A stretch of 64,000 nucleotides of DNA from Mucilaginibacter lappiensis (GCF_900155965.1 NZ_FTMG01000012.1:124001-188000), one strand, 5' to 3'. Numbered from the stretch's first letter, positions 9,133-17,824 are shown. Made by a program: numbers and translations. The notes: a model not told the origin generated them from the sequence alone.

Positions 9133-9675
9133 ATGAAAAAAAATGTACTTGTTTTTGGAGCAATCGCGGGAATCATCACAGCAGGATGGATGATGGTTGC
9201 CGTTGTTGGGCACTACAACAATCCAAACTTTGAAGGCAGCATGTGGATGGGCTACGCGTCCATGATCGTAGCCTTTTCCTTTATTTTTGTCGCAGTAAAA
9301 AATTTCAGGGATAAGTATAATAATGGCACTATCTCCTTTGGGAAGGCTTTTAAAATGGGACTTTATATTGTGCTGATAGGCTCAACCATATATGTGCTCA
9401 CATGGTTGATTGCGTATTATTGTTTTATGCCCGATTTTATGGATAAATATGTTTCACATGTTATCGCCAAAGCAAAAGCTAACGGGGCCAGTCAAGCCGA
9501 TATCGCCCGGCAAAAAGAGCAAATGGCAGGCTATGTCTCCATGTATAAAAATCCGTTGGGGGTAATTCTCCTTACTTATATGGAAATTTTACCTGTAGGT
9601 TTGGTTATAGCTGTAATAGCGGCGCTGATATTGAAACGTAAATCCGATGCTGAGCGGGCAATACCTGCTGCCTAA
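9133..9675 (+). CDS. DUF4199-family membrane protein
   Basis: 180 residues with four predicted transmembrane helices: about 7-27 (VFGAIAGIITAGWMMVAVVG), 38-57, 75-97 and 145-167. The conserved layout of a short N-terminal tail, a helix hairpin, the cytoplasmic GTISFGKAFKMG motif and a charged segment before the last helix matches DUF4199, a Bacteroidota family of unknown function. It follows the tethered LuxR regulator on the same strand and may be co-transcribed. The C-terminus is short, basic and Ala-rich. Confidence 0.8.
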   Translation: MKKNVLVFGAIAGIITAGWMMVAVVGHYNNPNFEGSMWMGYASMIVAFSFIFVAVKNFRDKYNNGTISFGKAFKMGLYIVLIGSTIYVLTWLIAYYCFMPDFMDKYVSHVIAKAKANGASQADIARQKEQMAGYVSMYKNPLGVILLTYMEILPVGLVIAVIAALILKRKSDAERAIPAA

Positions 9676-9772
9676 TAATTCATTGTTGAAGTTTTAAGGG
9701 CCTTTGTGCGTCATATAGATTATGACGAGAGATTAAATTTGCAGAACGTTAAAGGAGGAAATATAAAATGGG

Positions 9773-9847
9773 TGTCATGAAGCCCCATCGAAGCATGGTG
9801 AGCAGGCCTCTGCGCACTACCGTTCGACAAGCTCAAGGTGACAGACC
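9773..9847. repeat. Dispersed palindromic repeat, family B, copy 1
   Basis: Contains GTCATGAAGCCCCATCGAAG, GCAGGCCTCTGCGC and TTCGACAAGCTCAAGGTGAC. Related copies are at 40544-40615, 42433-42505 and (half) 60686-60723. The outer GAAGCCCCAT...ATGGGGCTTC pair near its right end could terminate the minus-strand gene that ends at 9870. Confidence 0.75.
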
Positions 9848-9869
9848 TTTTTTATGGGGCTTCTACAAA

Positions 9870-10181
9870 TTATTGATGATGGGCCTTCCAGGTTTTTAGT
9901 TCCTCGGTTATAAAATGGTTTACCAGGTCGGCATACATTTTTTCTATGGCATCGGGACAAAGGCCCTCGGCTTGCGCCCATGATCTTCTTTCGGCAAGCA
10001 TGGCTTTAAATCGCTCGGGAGAGGCCACATCGGTGGGATTTCTTTTGAACTTGGCGGCTGCTTGTACATATTTGAACCGTCGGCCTATCAATGCAATCAC
10101 TAGCCTGTCTATAGCATCAATTTCCCGGCGTATATCGGTCATGTCCCGGCATTCTTCAGGTTGGTTGCTGATGGTAGTCAT
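9870..10181 (-). CDS. Chorismate mutase type II / isochorismate-pyruvate lyase-like protein
   Basis: 103 residues forming one AroQ-class chorismate-mutase domain: DIRREIDAIDRLVIALIGRR, then YVQAAAKFKRN and a C-terminal helix with FITEELKTWK. Key features of the fold are visible: Arg in the first helix (R-x-E-I-D-x-I-D) and the Lys/Arg of the second helix. The spacing and the short form resemble PchB (salicylate synthesis) more than the fused chorismate mutases of aromatic amino-acid pathways. No isochorismate synthase is near, so the role may be degradative or stress-related. The next gene upstream (ending at 10190) is only 8 bp away, so the two are probably in one operon. Confidence 0.8.
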   Translation of the reverse strand: MTTISNQPEECRDMTDIRREIDAIDRLVIALIGRRFKYVQAAAKFKRNPTDVASPERFKAMLAERRSWAQAEGLCPDAIEKMYADLVNHFITEELKTWKAHHQ

Positions 10182-10189
10182 ATTACTAT

Positions 10190-10558
10190 TTATAATGGCT
10201 TAGCCTCGTTGTAGTAAAACTTTTCTTTTTTCACCAGGCCCTTTTCCCATTGCTGTACAGAAATTTCGGTTCTATGCATAACTTTTTGATTGCCCTTGTC
10301 GGTAATGGTCATCTCGTACTCGCTAAAAACCACCTGGTTTATTTCGTCAATGGCCTGTTTGGTTATCACCAGTGCCAAGTCAAATTTGCCCAGGAGAAAC
10401 TTTTCGCGGGCTATGCAATTTTGTTTACCTGTTGTTGTGTTGGCTTCGTTTTCCTGAAGTTCCACCTCATCGTTATAAAATAATTCCATTGCCGGTACCG
10501 TCTTGTCGTTGGTAATAAGCTGGTTAAAAGCCTCTACCTTATCTTTCAGTGTGTTCAT
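10190..10558 (-). CDS. SnoaL/NTF2-like protein
   Basis: A 122-residue cytoplasmic protein with no signal peptide. It has the NTF2-like arrangement of an N-terminal helix pair (LKDKVEAFNQLITNDKTVPAMELFY), a strand with DEVELQENE, and long antiparallel strands (VFSEYEMTITDKGNQ, ISVQQWEKGLVKKEKFYYN). It lies 8 bp upstream of the chorismate-mutase-like gene and 9 bp downstream of the OsmC gene, on the same strand, so the three probably form one transcript. It could be a small isomerase or a ligand-binding protein; no catalytic residues can be assigned. Confidence 0.75.
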   Translation of the reverse strand: MNTLKDKVEAFNQLITNDKTVPAMELFYNDEVELQENEANTTTGKQNCIAREKFLLGKFDLALVITKQAIDEINQVVFSEYEMTITDKGNQKVMHRTEISVQQWEKGLVKKEKFYYNEAKPL

Positions 10559-10567
10559 AATGATGTT

Positions 10568-11056
10568 TTATACGGCAAGGTCTTCCTCGGTAACAACCTG
10601 GTAACGCGGTTCATGTAGAATAGGAAAATTGCAGGAGTTGGCAATAAAGCACATTTTATTGGCCTCCTTGTGCATTTCCTCAGCCTTTTCGATCATCGTT
10701 CTGTCCGTAACGGTGATCAACGGTCTTAACAATATCACGGTAAAGCAACCGCTCCCGTTCTTGTTTTCGAGCATTACTCCTTCGGCGTTATCTTCATAGG
10801 CCGTTACTACAACGCCAACTGTAGTACATAAATGCAGGTACCACAGCATATGGCAAGAGGAAACTGCCGCAACCAACATGTCCTCGGGGCTGTGTTTTGA
10901 TCTGTCGCCACGGAAATTTGGATCTGATGAACCCAAGATGCACTGTTTACCATCAATGTTGATCTCATGACATCGTTCATAAGCCCGGTAGTCTTTAGTA
11001 CCGTCGCCTGTATTACCGGTCCAGGTGACGTTTGTTTGATAATGATGATTTTTCAT
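10568..11056 (-). CDS. OsmC-family peroxide/redox protein
   Basis: 162 residues of the OsmC/Ohr superfamily, thiol-dependent peroxidases that reduce organic hydroperoxides. The central helix carries C68 (AVSSCHMLWYL), the position of the peroxidatic cysteine. C142 (SCNFPILHEPRY) is near the position of the second conserved cysteine, with C136 close by. The start MKNHHYQTNVTWTGN is typical of YhfA/SACOL1771-like OsmC members. First gene of a tight minus-strand trio with the NTF2-like and chorismate-mutase-like genes, which suggests oxidative or electrophile stress as the context. Confidence 0.88.
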   Translation of the reverse strand: MKNHHYQTNVTWTGNTGDGTKDYRAYERCHEINIDGKQCILGSSDPNFRGDRSKHSPEDMLVAAVSSCHMLWYLHLCTTVGVVVTAYEDNAEGVMLENKNGSGCFTVILLRPLITVTDRTMIEKAEEMHKEANKMCFIANSCNFPILHEPRYQVVTEEDLAV

Positions 11057-11086
11057 AGACGTAATATAAAGTAGGGCCAGCAGGTA

Positions 11087-11701
11087 TCAAACCCGTTTCC
11101 TGCTATCGTTTTTAATTAAGTTATACCCGCTAACCAGCATGTAAAAGCCATAAGCAGAAGTAGCCATAGCCACTCCAATACCTATAATGGTTAAAGTAAG
11201 CGTCTGGGTATACTGATAACGGGCCATCATAATGATGCCGCTTATAGCTACAAGGCAGGTCCAGGTGGCTAAATAATAATCAATTTTTCTGTTGAATATT
11301 TTTGCCATTGGATAAAAGTGCAAGCCAACAATGAGGGCAATGGCAGGCAAAGTAAACTGCTGATATCCCAGCACCAGTAGTATAACCGAAACAACGGGTA
11401 TGGCTGTTCCTTCAATACCAAAAATGATCCCGAACCGGGTAGCCATCATTTTACCTTCGGCCACATCACTGTCGCCGGTAAATTTGGGAAATCTTTGCGC
11501 GGCTATTAACACTGTAATGCCGTATACCACAAAGATGACACTGAAAATAGAAAAAAGGATCAATACTGCATGATGGTCATGCTGTTGTAAGCCGCCCTGC
11601 GCTACACCCGTCCACATCATGGTAAAAAGAGCCATGAGCAATAAACCACCACCAATACTGCGGATAACTATTCTTGGTAAAACTTGTGAATCAATTGCCA
11701 T
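11087..11701 (-). CDS. Polytopic membrane protein of unknown function
   Basis: The start is placed at the ATG reading MAIDSQVLPR (11701); an upstream ATG at 11755 would add 18 weakly convincing residues. The 204-residue product has about six hydrophobic helices, including GGLLLMALFTMMWTGVA, VLILFSIFSVIFVVYGITVLI and PVVSVILLVLGYQQF. Several polar residues lie within loops (HFYPMAKIFNRKIDYYLATW). It is on the same strand as the OsmC gene, 30 bp upstream, and may belong to the same operon. No family recognised; an integral membrane carrier or sensor is possible. Confidence 0.7.
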   Translation of the reverse strand: MAIDSQVLPRIVIRSIGGGLLLMALFTMMWTGVAQGGLQQHDHHAVLILFSIFSVIFVVYGITVLIAAQRFPKFTGDSDVAEGKMMATRFGIIFGIEGTAIPVVSVILLVLGYQQFTLPAIALIVGLHFYPMAKIFNRKIDYYLATWTCLVAISGIIMMARYQYTQTLTLTIIGIGVAMATSAYGFYMLVSGYNLIKNDSRKRV

Positions 11702-11844
11702 AGTCTTAAGTATTTTACGCTGATTAGTTATAAAGTGATACAACCAATAAACCATCTGTTCTTTACAAAACTACAGGTACTTGATCGTAACAAATTGTAC
11801 AAAAACGACATTTAAGCAAAGGCAATTGTTATATGCCTGCTATT

Positions 11845-12249
11845 TTACTCTGCAGTTTTAATATGGCTCAGGTTTTGAATTTTACCCTCACCGAACGACC
11901 AGTTTTCTTTACCACCATTTTCTACCAGGATAATGATCACATCATTGATCAATACCGGGGTTTCGGCTGCTATTTTACCGGCAATAGCGGCATATAGTTT
12001 CTCTTTTTGTTGATAAGTGCGGCCCGAACCTGCGGTTATCTGCACATATACCATATTGCCGCTATGCGCTATACCCAGGTAGTTTTTGGGGTAGTATAAT
12101 TGCGAAGCCTCCAGTTCTTCCACAACATGAAAGTAATCGTCAAGGGGTACATTAAATTCGGTCATCAAAGATTCATGTACTGCCCTGGATATTTTGTCTT
12201 TGGCTTCAGCTGCCAATGTTTTCAACAAACTTATTCGTACAAAAGGCAT
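11845..12249 (-). CDS. Tautomerase-superfamily protein
   Basis: 134 residues beginning MPFVRISLL. Removal of Met exposes Pro1, the catalytic base of the tautomerase/4-oxalocrotonate superfamily. The pattern PxVxIxLL, a helix (KDKISRAVHESLMTEFNVPLDDYF) and a second beta-alpha-beta unit (YVQITAGSGRTYQQKEKLYAAI ... NDVIIILVENG) fits the fused two-unit form (Tautomerase_2). Such enzymes act on oxo-acids or halogenated acrylates. Neighbours are MDR and AKR oxidoreductases, consistent with turnover of small carbonyl compounds, but the substrate is unknown. Confidence 0.85.
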   Translation of the reverse strand: MPFVRISLLKTLAAEAKDKISRAVHESLMTEFNVPLDDYFHVVEELEASQLYYPKNYLGIAHSGNMVYVQITAGSGRTYQQKEKLYAAIAGKIAAETPVLINDVIIILVENGGKENWSFGEGKIQNLSHIKTAE

Positions 12250-12330
12250 AAACTAAATTATGGATAAATATTATACTAACTTATTTTAGATAAGTTTTTT
12301 AGCATTTTGTTACTTCTTAATGACAAAAAC

Positions 12331-13359
12331 TTACTGATTTAGCACGATAATTACTTTGCCCAAGTGTTCACCCGCTGCTACGTAACGGTAGGCTTCTTTT
12401 ACCTGTTTAAACGTATAAATTTTATCAATAACCGGTTTAATATCAAATGCTTCAATTGCCCGGTTCATGGCTTCAAAGCTTAAGCGGCTACCTACAAAAA
12501 TTGGCCGAATGCTGATCATTTTAACAAACAACGGAGCAAGAACGCTTTTTAAAAGGGCCGTTGAATTGTTAACCACCCCGGCGCTGCTTACCAGCGTAAC
12601 TTCGGCCCCAAAAGCGGCAGATTTTACCGACTGTTCAAAAGTGTCAATTCCCCCGGTTTCTATCACGCGACTCACGCCATTACCTCCTGTTAATTCTTTT
12701 ACTTGTTGATGCCAATCGGTATGAGTAGTATAATTGATCACCGCATCGGCACCCAGGTTACGCAGTGCTTCAAATTTTGAATTTTTTGACGTGAGCGCAA
12801 TAACACGGGCCCCCATCATTTTTGCAAACTGTATGGTAAATACCGCCACGCCGCCGCTGCCAATAGTGAGTACCGTATCCCCGGCCAAAACCGGGCGTGG
12901 CCCTGTTAATGCCGACCATGCGGTTAAAGCAGCACAGGGCAGTGTAGCCGCCTCTTCCCAGCTCAGGTTGGCGGGAATCCTGACCAGCCATTCTTCGTTC
13001 ATTAATACATATTCGGCAAGCATGCCATCCAGCGTACAACCTAATTGATCCATAACATCCATATTCATTTGCCCATCGCGCCAGTTGGCAAAATAATTGC
13101 CCGCGACACGGTCGCCGGATTTAAAGCGGGTAACATAGGTGCCGGTTGATACTACTTCGCCAACGCCATCGCTCAAAGGTATAATACCTTGTTTGGGAGG
13201 CAGCGGATAAACCTGGTTGAGTATATAAATATCCCGGCGGGCAATGGATACTGCTTTTACTTTGATTAAAACCTGGTTAGGTCCGGGTGTTGGTATCGGG
13301 CGCTCGGTTAAAGTAATTCCTTCTATAGAGCCAAAATTTTCGATGATATACGCCTTCAT
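12331..13359 (-). CDS. MDR-family NAD(P)-dependent alcohol dehydrogenase/quinone oxidoreductase
   Basis: The start at 13359 (MKAYIIENFGSIEGITL) is preferred; an upstream frame extension to 13431 adds 24 residues without family likeness. The 342-residue product shows the GroES-like N-terminal domain (PGPNQVLIKVKAVSI, SDGVGEVVSTG) and a Rossmann domain with GSGGVAVFTIQFAKMMGARVIALT near residues 165-190. The catalytic zinc ligands of classical alcohol dehydrogenases are not all present (RRDIYILNQ in place of the usual Cys region), so it is closer to zinc-free MDR reductases. Probable role: NAD(P)H-dependent reduction of alkenals or quinones. Confidence 0.87.
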   Translation of the reverse strand: MKAYIIENFGSIEGITLTERPIPTPGPNQVLIKVKAVSIARRDIYILNQVYPLPPKQGIIPLSDGVGEVVSTGTYVTRFKSGDRVAGNYFANWRDGQMNMDVMDQLGCTLDGMLAEYVLMNEEWLVRIPANLSWEEAATLPCAALTAWSALTGPRPVLAGDTVLTIGSGGVAVFTIQFAKMMGARVIALTSKNSKFEALRNLGADAVINYTTHTDWHQQVKELTGGNGVSRVIETGGIDTFEQSVKSAAFGAEVTLVSSAGVVNNSTALLKSVLAPLFVKMISIRPIFVGSRLSFEAMNRAIEAFDIKPVIDKIYTFKQVKEAYRYVAAGEHLGKVIIVLNQ

Positions 13360-13463
13360 GATGTGTTTTATTTGATGCTGTAAACCTACCCCGGCAAACA
13401 CATCAAACAGCAACCATTTCACGACAGCCATTTACCACTTCACGACAAATATCCTCAATCCGA

Positions 13464-14243
13464 TCAATAAAATTCAGGATATACTTTTATCCCTTTCGCC
13501 TGCTTTTCATCATGCCCAAAAATGGGGAAGGCATTATGCTCCGCGGTGATAGCCTGTATCTTTTTTAGTGACTCGGCTGCCACTTCCGGATCGGCGGCGG
13601 AATAGGGTACATTGTTCCTGAAATTAGCTTCTGTTAGTGCGGCATCTATACAAAGCAGCACATAACCGGAGCTTGCCGTATTGATCAATACCGACTGATG
13701 ACCGGGTGAGTGCCCTGGTGTAGATATCAACCGGATGTTATCGCAAAGCTGGTAGTCACCATCAATTACCTGGTAGTTTAGTCCCTTGATACGGCATGCC
13801 GGTGGCGAATAATTTTCATCATCTAAAATGGTCAACTCATTTTGTTGTACCAAAACGGGTGTCTGGGTTTCCAGGAAATACGGGTTGCCGCCGGAGTGGT
13901 CACTATGAAAATGGGTAGCGATCACTAGTTTGATGTCTTTCGGTTGAAGGCCGGCACGTTTAAGCAGATTAGGGAGGCGATGGTCTTCCTCCATATACAT
14001 ATATAAAGCTCCTTCTAGCGGTGTACCTTTGTAAAAATCGGGGTTGTTCAGGAACACCTCCGCAAAGCCTGTATCTATCAGGATCGGTCCATCACTCGTA
14101 TCCAATAAATAAATACAAAGCGGAGAATAAAGCAACTCGGGGTTATCGGCCCCCAGATTAGTATTGAAGAAGAACTCTTTAAGCATCCCATGCCCCGCCG
14201 GGATAATGTATAACTTATTTACTATAAGATCTTTACTGAGCAT
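13464..14243 (-). CDS. Metallo-beta-lactamase-fold hydrolase, N-acyl-homoserine lactonase-like
   Basis: 259 residues with a full dinuclear zinc site: H111, H113, D115 and H116 (ATHFHSDHSGG), H178 in TPGHSPGHQS, D200 in LLCIDAALTE, and a late GHD histidine near 243. A tyrosine-bearing loop and the length match the AiiA/AttM lactonase group, which opens homoserine-lactone rings and can quench quorum signals. Other lactones are equally possible. It lies in a minus-strand run with MDR and AKR oxidoreductases. The ATG reading MLSKDLIVNKLYIIP has no closer alternative. Lactonase specificity is inferred from the motif pattern alone. Confidence 0.85.
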   Translation of the reverse strand: MLSKDLIVNKLYIIPAGHGMLKEFFFNTNLGADNPELLYSPLCIYLLDTSDGPILIDTGFAEVFLNNPDFYKGTPLEGALYMYMEEDHRLPNLLKRAGLQPKDIKLVIATHFHSDHSGGNPYFLETQTPVLVQQNELTILDDENYSPPACRIKGLNYQVIDGDYQLCDNIRLISTPGHSPGHQSVLINTASSGYVLLCIDAALTEANFRNNVPYSAADPEVAAESLKKIQAITAEHNAFPIFGHDEKQAKGIKVYPEFY

Positions 14244-14254
14244 TCGGTTAATGT

Positions 14255-15223
14255 TTAAAATTTAAACAGCACTTTTCCTTCCTTTTTTGCCTCAATAGCG
14301 GTTTTGATAGCCTCCTGGTAATCATCAAGCGGAAAGCTTGCGGCAACTTCCATTTTAAATTCAGGGTCGCCAATAATACTTATCAAAGAACGTACAATCT
14401 CGGCCTTTTGTTCGGTAGTTTTACTCGCCAGGTAGGCCCTGATACCAAATCCGTTGATGGAGATATTTTTGTAAAGCACATCGCCGCTGTAAAGCTGTAT
14501 GGGATCGGGGCTTAGGCGACTGTAAATAATCAACCGGCCACCGGGTTGCAGGCATTTTAAAACATCGCTGCCGGTTTTACCGCCCACCGCGTCCAAAGCT
14601 ATATGAGCCCCTTTGCCGCCGGTAACTTGCTGTACGTATTCAACCAGGTCGTCTTTACTCACATTGACCACATGAGCACCATAGGATGTTAAGGTAGTCG
14701 TATTTTTATCATGGCGTACGGTGGCTATCACCTGGATGCCGCGCAGTTTGGCCATTTGTATGATCAGCTTTGATACTACAGAACTGCCCGCAGTGATCAA
14801 TAGCCAGTCGCCGGCTTGCAGATCTGCCCGCTCCAGCAAGCCCCAGGCGGTAATAGGGTTTAGGGTAAACTGACTTGCTTTCTCTACCGGGAAATTACTG
14901 GGCAGCACTAGTAGATCGTTTTTAGATACAGCCACATATTCGGCCCAGGCATTCTGGCTGAAAAAGGATACCAGGGTGCCAACCGGCAGATCGACACCCT
15001 CGCCTATACTTTCAATAATGCCAGCCCCTTCCATTCCCGCTATTTGCGGAAACTCGGGCTTTAACCGGTATGTACCGCTGATGAAGAAAAAATCTGAAGG
15101 ATTTATAGGGCTACCCAGAGGTTTTACAACTACCTGGTTTGCCTTAGGTGAGGGTTTATCAAATTGTTTTAATAGCAACACGCTTTTGGCATCACCCGTT
15201 TCTTTAAAATAGATGGCTTTCAT
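14255..15223 (-). CDS. MDR-family zinc-free reductase (2-enoyl thioester/quinone reductase-like)
   Basis: 322 residues. N-terminal catalytic domain: QVVVKPLGSPINPSDFFFISG, with the N-P-S-D motif typical of MECR/quinone reductases, and GMEGAGIIESIGEG. The Rossmann domain has AGDWLLITAGSSVVSKLIIQMAK and an NADPH-type loop. No structural or catalytic zinc cysteines are seen. It would reduce activated double bonds (enoyl thioesters, alkenals or quinones) using NADPH. Its start codon overlaps the stop of the aldo/keto reductase gene by one base (TAATG), so the two are translationally coupled and probably act on related carbonyl compounds. Confidence 0.87.
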   Translation of the reverse strand: MKAIYFKETGDAKSVLLLKQFDKPSPKANQVVVKPLGSPINPSDFFFISGTYRLKPEFPQIAGMEGAGIIESIGEGVDLPVGTLVSFFSQNAWAEYVAVSKNDLLVLPSNFPVEKASQFTLNPITAWGLLERADLQAGDWLLITAGSSVVSKLIIQMAKLRGIQVIATVRHDKNTTTLTSYGAHVVNVSKDDLVEYVQQVTGGKGAHIALDAVGGKTGSDVLKCLQPGGRLIIYSRLSPDPIQLYSGDVLYKNISINGFGIRAYLASKTTEQKAEIVRSLISIIGDPEFKMEVAASFPLDDYQEAIKTAIEAKKEGKVLFKF

Positions 15224-16230
15224 TACAAATTAGTCATTTTTAAAGAAGCTTCATTATAACGGCCGCCGGTATCGGGATATTTTAACAGCAAGGTGCCTAT
15301 TTCCTGTAAATCAGCAACTGATAATTTTACATCAACTGCACCTGCATTTTCCTGTAAGTATTTACGTTTTTTAGTCCCTGGGATAGGTATAATATCATCG
15401 CCCTGTGTTAATACCCAGGCTAAAGCCAATTGTGCCGGACTGGCATTTTTTTGTTGAGCTATATCGGCAAATGCATGAGCCAGCTTTTGGTTATTATCCC
15501 AGTTCTCGTCGCTAAAACGGGGTAGTATCCTGCGGAAATCATCAGCCGCCAGATCATCTTTGCTTACGGTGTTGGTTACTAAACCACGAGCCAGCGGACT
15601 GTAAGGTACCAGCGAAATATTCAGTTCGCGCAGAACGGGTAAAATTTCGTTTTCCACATCGCGGGTTAATAAAGAGTACTCACTTTGCAGCGCGGCTATC
15701 GGATGAACGGCGTGTGCCTTGCGGATGCTGGCTGCAGATGCCTCGGATAAACCCAGGTAACGTACTTTGCCTTCTTTAACCAGTTCGGCCATGGCGCCAA
15801 CCATTTCTTCTACGGGTACATTCGGGTCAATGCGGTGTGCGTAGTATAGGTCGATAGTGTCGATACCTAAACGTTTCAGACTGGCTTCTACCGCATTCTT
15901 GATATGCGCGGGTGATGCGTCGAAATAAATATTAGAAGTACCACTACCTCCATAAGGTACATTTTCATCATGCACCCTGAATCCAAACTTAGTGGCAATA
16001 AATATTTTGTCGCGATTTTGTTTAAGTACTTTTGATATCAGCTCTTCGTTTTTGCCGTAACCATATATATCGGCAGTATCCCAAAAGTTAATACCCAGAT
16101 CAAGGGCCAGGTTAAGTGTAGCTATTGACTCTTCATTATCAATGGGGCCATAGGCAAAGCTCATGCCCATGCAACCCAGGCCAATGGCCGATAGTTTTTC
16201 GTTGGTGTTTCCTAAATTCCTGTATTCCAT
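15223..16230 (-). CDS. Aldo/keto reductase
   Basis: 335 residues from the start MEYRNLGNTNEKLSAIG at 16230; a frame extension to 16269 is unlikely. This is the TIM-barrel NADPH-dependent aldo/keto reductase family, YajO/YghZ-like subgroup. Catalytic tetrad features are visible: DTADIYGYGKNEE (Asp and Tyr, about residues 41-53), a Lys in IFIATKFGF, and His in LYYAHRIDP. The cofactor-binding end IPIPGTKKRKYLQEN is typical. It reduces aldehydes and ketones. It overlaps the MDR reductase downstream by one base and is read away from the AraC regulator whose stop is at 16320 on the same strand, which probably controls it. Confidence 0.92.
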   Translation of the reverse strand: MEYRNLGNTNEKLSAIGLGCMGMSFAYGPIDNEESIATLNLALDLGINFWDTADIYGYGKNEELISKVLKQNRDKIFIATKFGFRVHDENVPYGGSGTSNIYFDASPAHIKNAVEASLKRLGIDTIDLYYAHRIDPNVPVEEMVGAMAELVKEGKVRYLGLSEASAASIRKAHAVHPIAALQSEYSLLTRDVENEILPVLRELNISLVPYSPLARGLVTNTVSKDDLAADDFRRILPRFSDENWDNNQKLAHAFADIAQQKNASPAQLALAWVLTQGDDIIPIPGTKKRKYLQENAGAVDVKLSVADLQEIGTLLLKYPDTGGRYNEASLKMTNL

Positions 16231-16319
16231 AGTATTTCTGTTTTGATAGTACAAATATATAGCGACCACGAATCGTGCCGTTTACACTTATCAAACTAAA
16301 ACCTATAAAATTCAAACAA

Positions 16320-17222
16320 TTAAACGCGGAAGGCTTTTGGATTGAGGGCAGTTTGTTTTTTAAAGAAGTTGTTAAAGTAAGCCGGATACTCAAAACCCAG
16401 GCTATAGGCAATATCGGCGATGTTCCAATCAGTATACCGGAGCAGGGCTTTGGCTTCCTTTGCCACACGTTCGGCAATGTGCATACTGGTAGTTTTACCG
16501 GTAATCTCTTTTACGGCCCGATTCAGGTGATTTACATGAACAGATAAGCGACTTGCGTAATCAGCGGCTGTTTTTAGTTTAAGTGCATAATTGGGTGAAT
16601 CAATAGGGAACTGGCGCTCCAGTAACTCCATAAATAAACTGGCTATTCGCGATGATGCGTTACTATGTTTAAAAAAAGTATCGGCTGGTTTTAGTTTAAG
16701 CGCCTCGTGCACAATAAGGTTTACATAATTGCGCAGCAGATCATATTTATACATATAGTCGCTGTCGATCTCGTCCAGCATTTTGCAAAATATATCGCTG
16801 ATGATCTTCACCTGCTCATCATTAACAAAATAAACAGGGCTGCCGCCTACACTAAATAATGGCGAATTGATAAAGCTTTCGCTGCGGTTGTTACTGCTGA
16901 TAAAATCTTCGGTAAAAAGGCAAAAATAACCAGTTTGCTCCATCGGGGCAGCCTCCCAGGAGTAGGGTATGGTTGGGTTTGAAAACACCAGGGCGCATTT
17001 ATCAAAAGAGATACCCTTATCGGCATAATATATAGTGCCGCCGCCAATACTTAGTGATATCTTGTAAAAATCGCGACGGTGATAGCTGGTTACGCTATGA
17101 CAAAGAGAGCCGCGCGGGTATACATTAAAGTGCCCGGCCTCCTGGTGATGGTGCCCTGCCGGTATCATTTTCATGCCGGGGTGACCTTCGTAAAATTCTT
17201 CGATTGTTTCGGTTGGATGCAT
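16320..17222 (-). CDS. AraC-family transcription regulator
   Basis: The start is taken at MHPTETIEEFYEGHPG (17222); a Met seven codons earlier is possible. About 300 residues. The N-terminal cupin-like effector domain carries a GHHHQEAGHFNVY histidine-rich strand. The C-terminal two-HTH domain occupies about residues 205-300 (YASRLSVHVNHLNRAVKEITGKT and WNIADIAYSLGFEYPAYFNNFFKKQT). It is upstream of, and on the same strand as, the AKR/MDR pair, so it is a likely activator of that detoxification unit. The effector is unknown; the His-rich strand could bind metal or be structural. Confidence 0.9.
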   Translation of the reverse strand: MHPTETIEEFYEGHPGMKMIPAGHHHQEAGHFNVYPRGSLCHSVTSYHRRDFYKISLSIGGGTIYYADKGISFDKCALVFSNPTIPYSWEAAPMEQTGYFCLFTEDFISSNNRSESFINSPLFSVGGSPVYFVNDEQVKIISDIFCKMLDEIDSDYMYKYDLLRNYVNLIVHEALKLKPADTFFKHSNASSRIASLFMELLERQFPIDSPNYALKLKTAADYASRLSVHVNHLNRAVKEITGKTTSMHIAERVAKEAKALLRYTDWNIADIAYSLGFEYPAYFNNFFKKQTALNPKAFRV

Positions 17223-17297
17223 ACTCAAAGTTATGAAATTCAAATAACCGGGAAGATGGCCGCAATGAATATGCGATCATCACCATAAATGTTTACA

Positions 17298-17744
17298 TTA
17301 AGATTGCAGCTTGGCTAACCGCTCTTTGGCCCGTTGAGGCAGGCCGGTATTGCCGCTTTGCTTATCGTAGTTTAACTGAAGGTGAGTAACCAGCCAAACA
17401 CCGTTTTGCTTTTCCAGCTTAGTGTGGTATGATCCGGAAACTGTCCACACATCATCATCCAAAAAATGATCAGCTTTGCCTACATAATCCACATCAGCCA
17501 GGTTGCCGTGCAGTTTTACCCTAAACTCAGAGATCTGGTGATGGGTAGAATCAAAACCCGGCATGAAATGCGACCAGAGATCTGTAATTTCCTGAGGTGT
17601 TTGTACAGAAGGTTCACCGCCCACCATCGAAGTATAGTCGTACAAAACAGTTTCGGCCATTACGTTGTGCACTGATTCCCAGTCGCGGTTATCAACGCTT
17701 TTAAATAAATGTGTAATTGCTTGTATTATTTTATTGCCTTCCAT
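17298..17744 (-). CDS. SnoaL/NTF2-like protein
   Basis: 148 residues, cytoplasmic. The N-terminal helix pair (IIQAITHLFKSVDNRDWESVHNVMAETVLYDY), an SMVGGEP turn and a long strand pair (QISEFRVKLHGNLADVDYVGKADHFL, WTVSGSYHTKLEKQNGVWLVTHLQLNYD) match SnoaL_4/nuclear-transport-factor-2-like enzymes. The WxVxG-Y-x-x-x-L-x-x-x-x-x-x-W-x-V pattern is common in the family. It lies 75 bp upstream of the AraC gene on the same strand. Catalytic role undetermined. Confidence 0.8.
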   Translation of the reverse strand: MEGNKIIQAITHLFKSVDNRDWESVHNVMAETVLYDYTSMVGGEPSVQTPQEITDLWSHFMPGFDSTHHQISEFRVKLHGNLADVDYVGKADHFLDDDVWTVSGSYHTKLEKQNGVWLVTHLQLNYDKQSGNTGLPQRAKERLAKLQS

Positions 17745-17824
17745 ACCCCTTTAGATGTTAAAATACTGAATTTGTTTCAAATTTAAACCTAATTAATTAA
17801 TAATTTATCAATATCGGTGATCCA

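Noticed and set aside
9768..9899. 43-codon ORF with a strong GGAGG before the ATG
   Set aside because: It is encoded almost wholly by a family B palindromic repeat and overlaps the 3' end of the chorismate-mutase-like gene. The Shine-Dalgarno match is probably chance.
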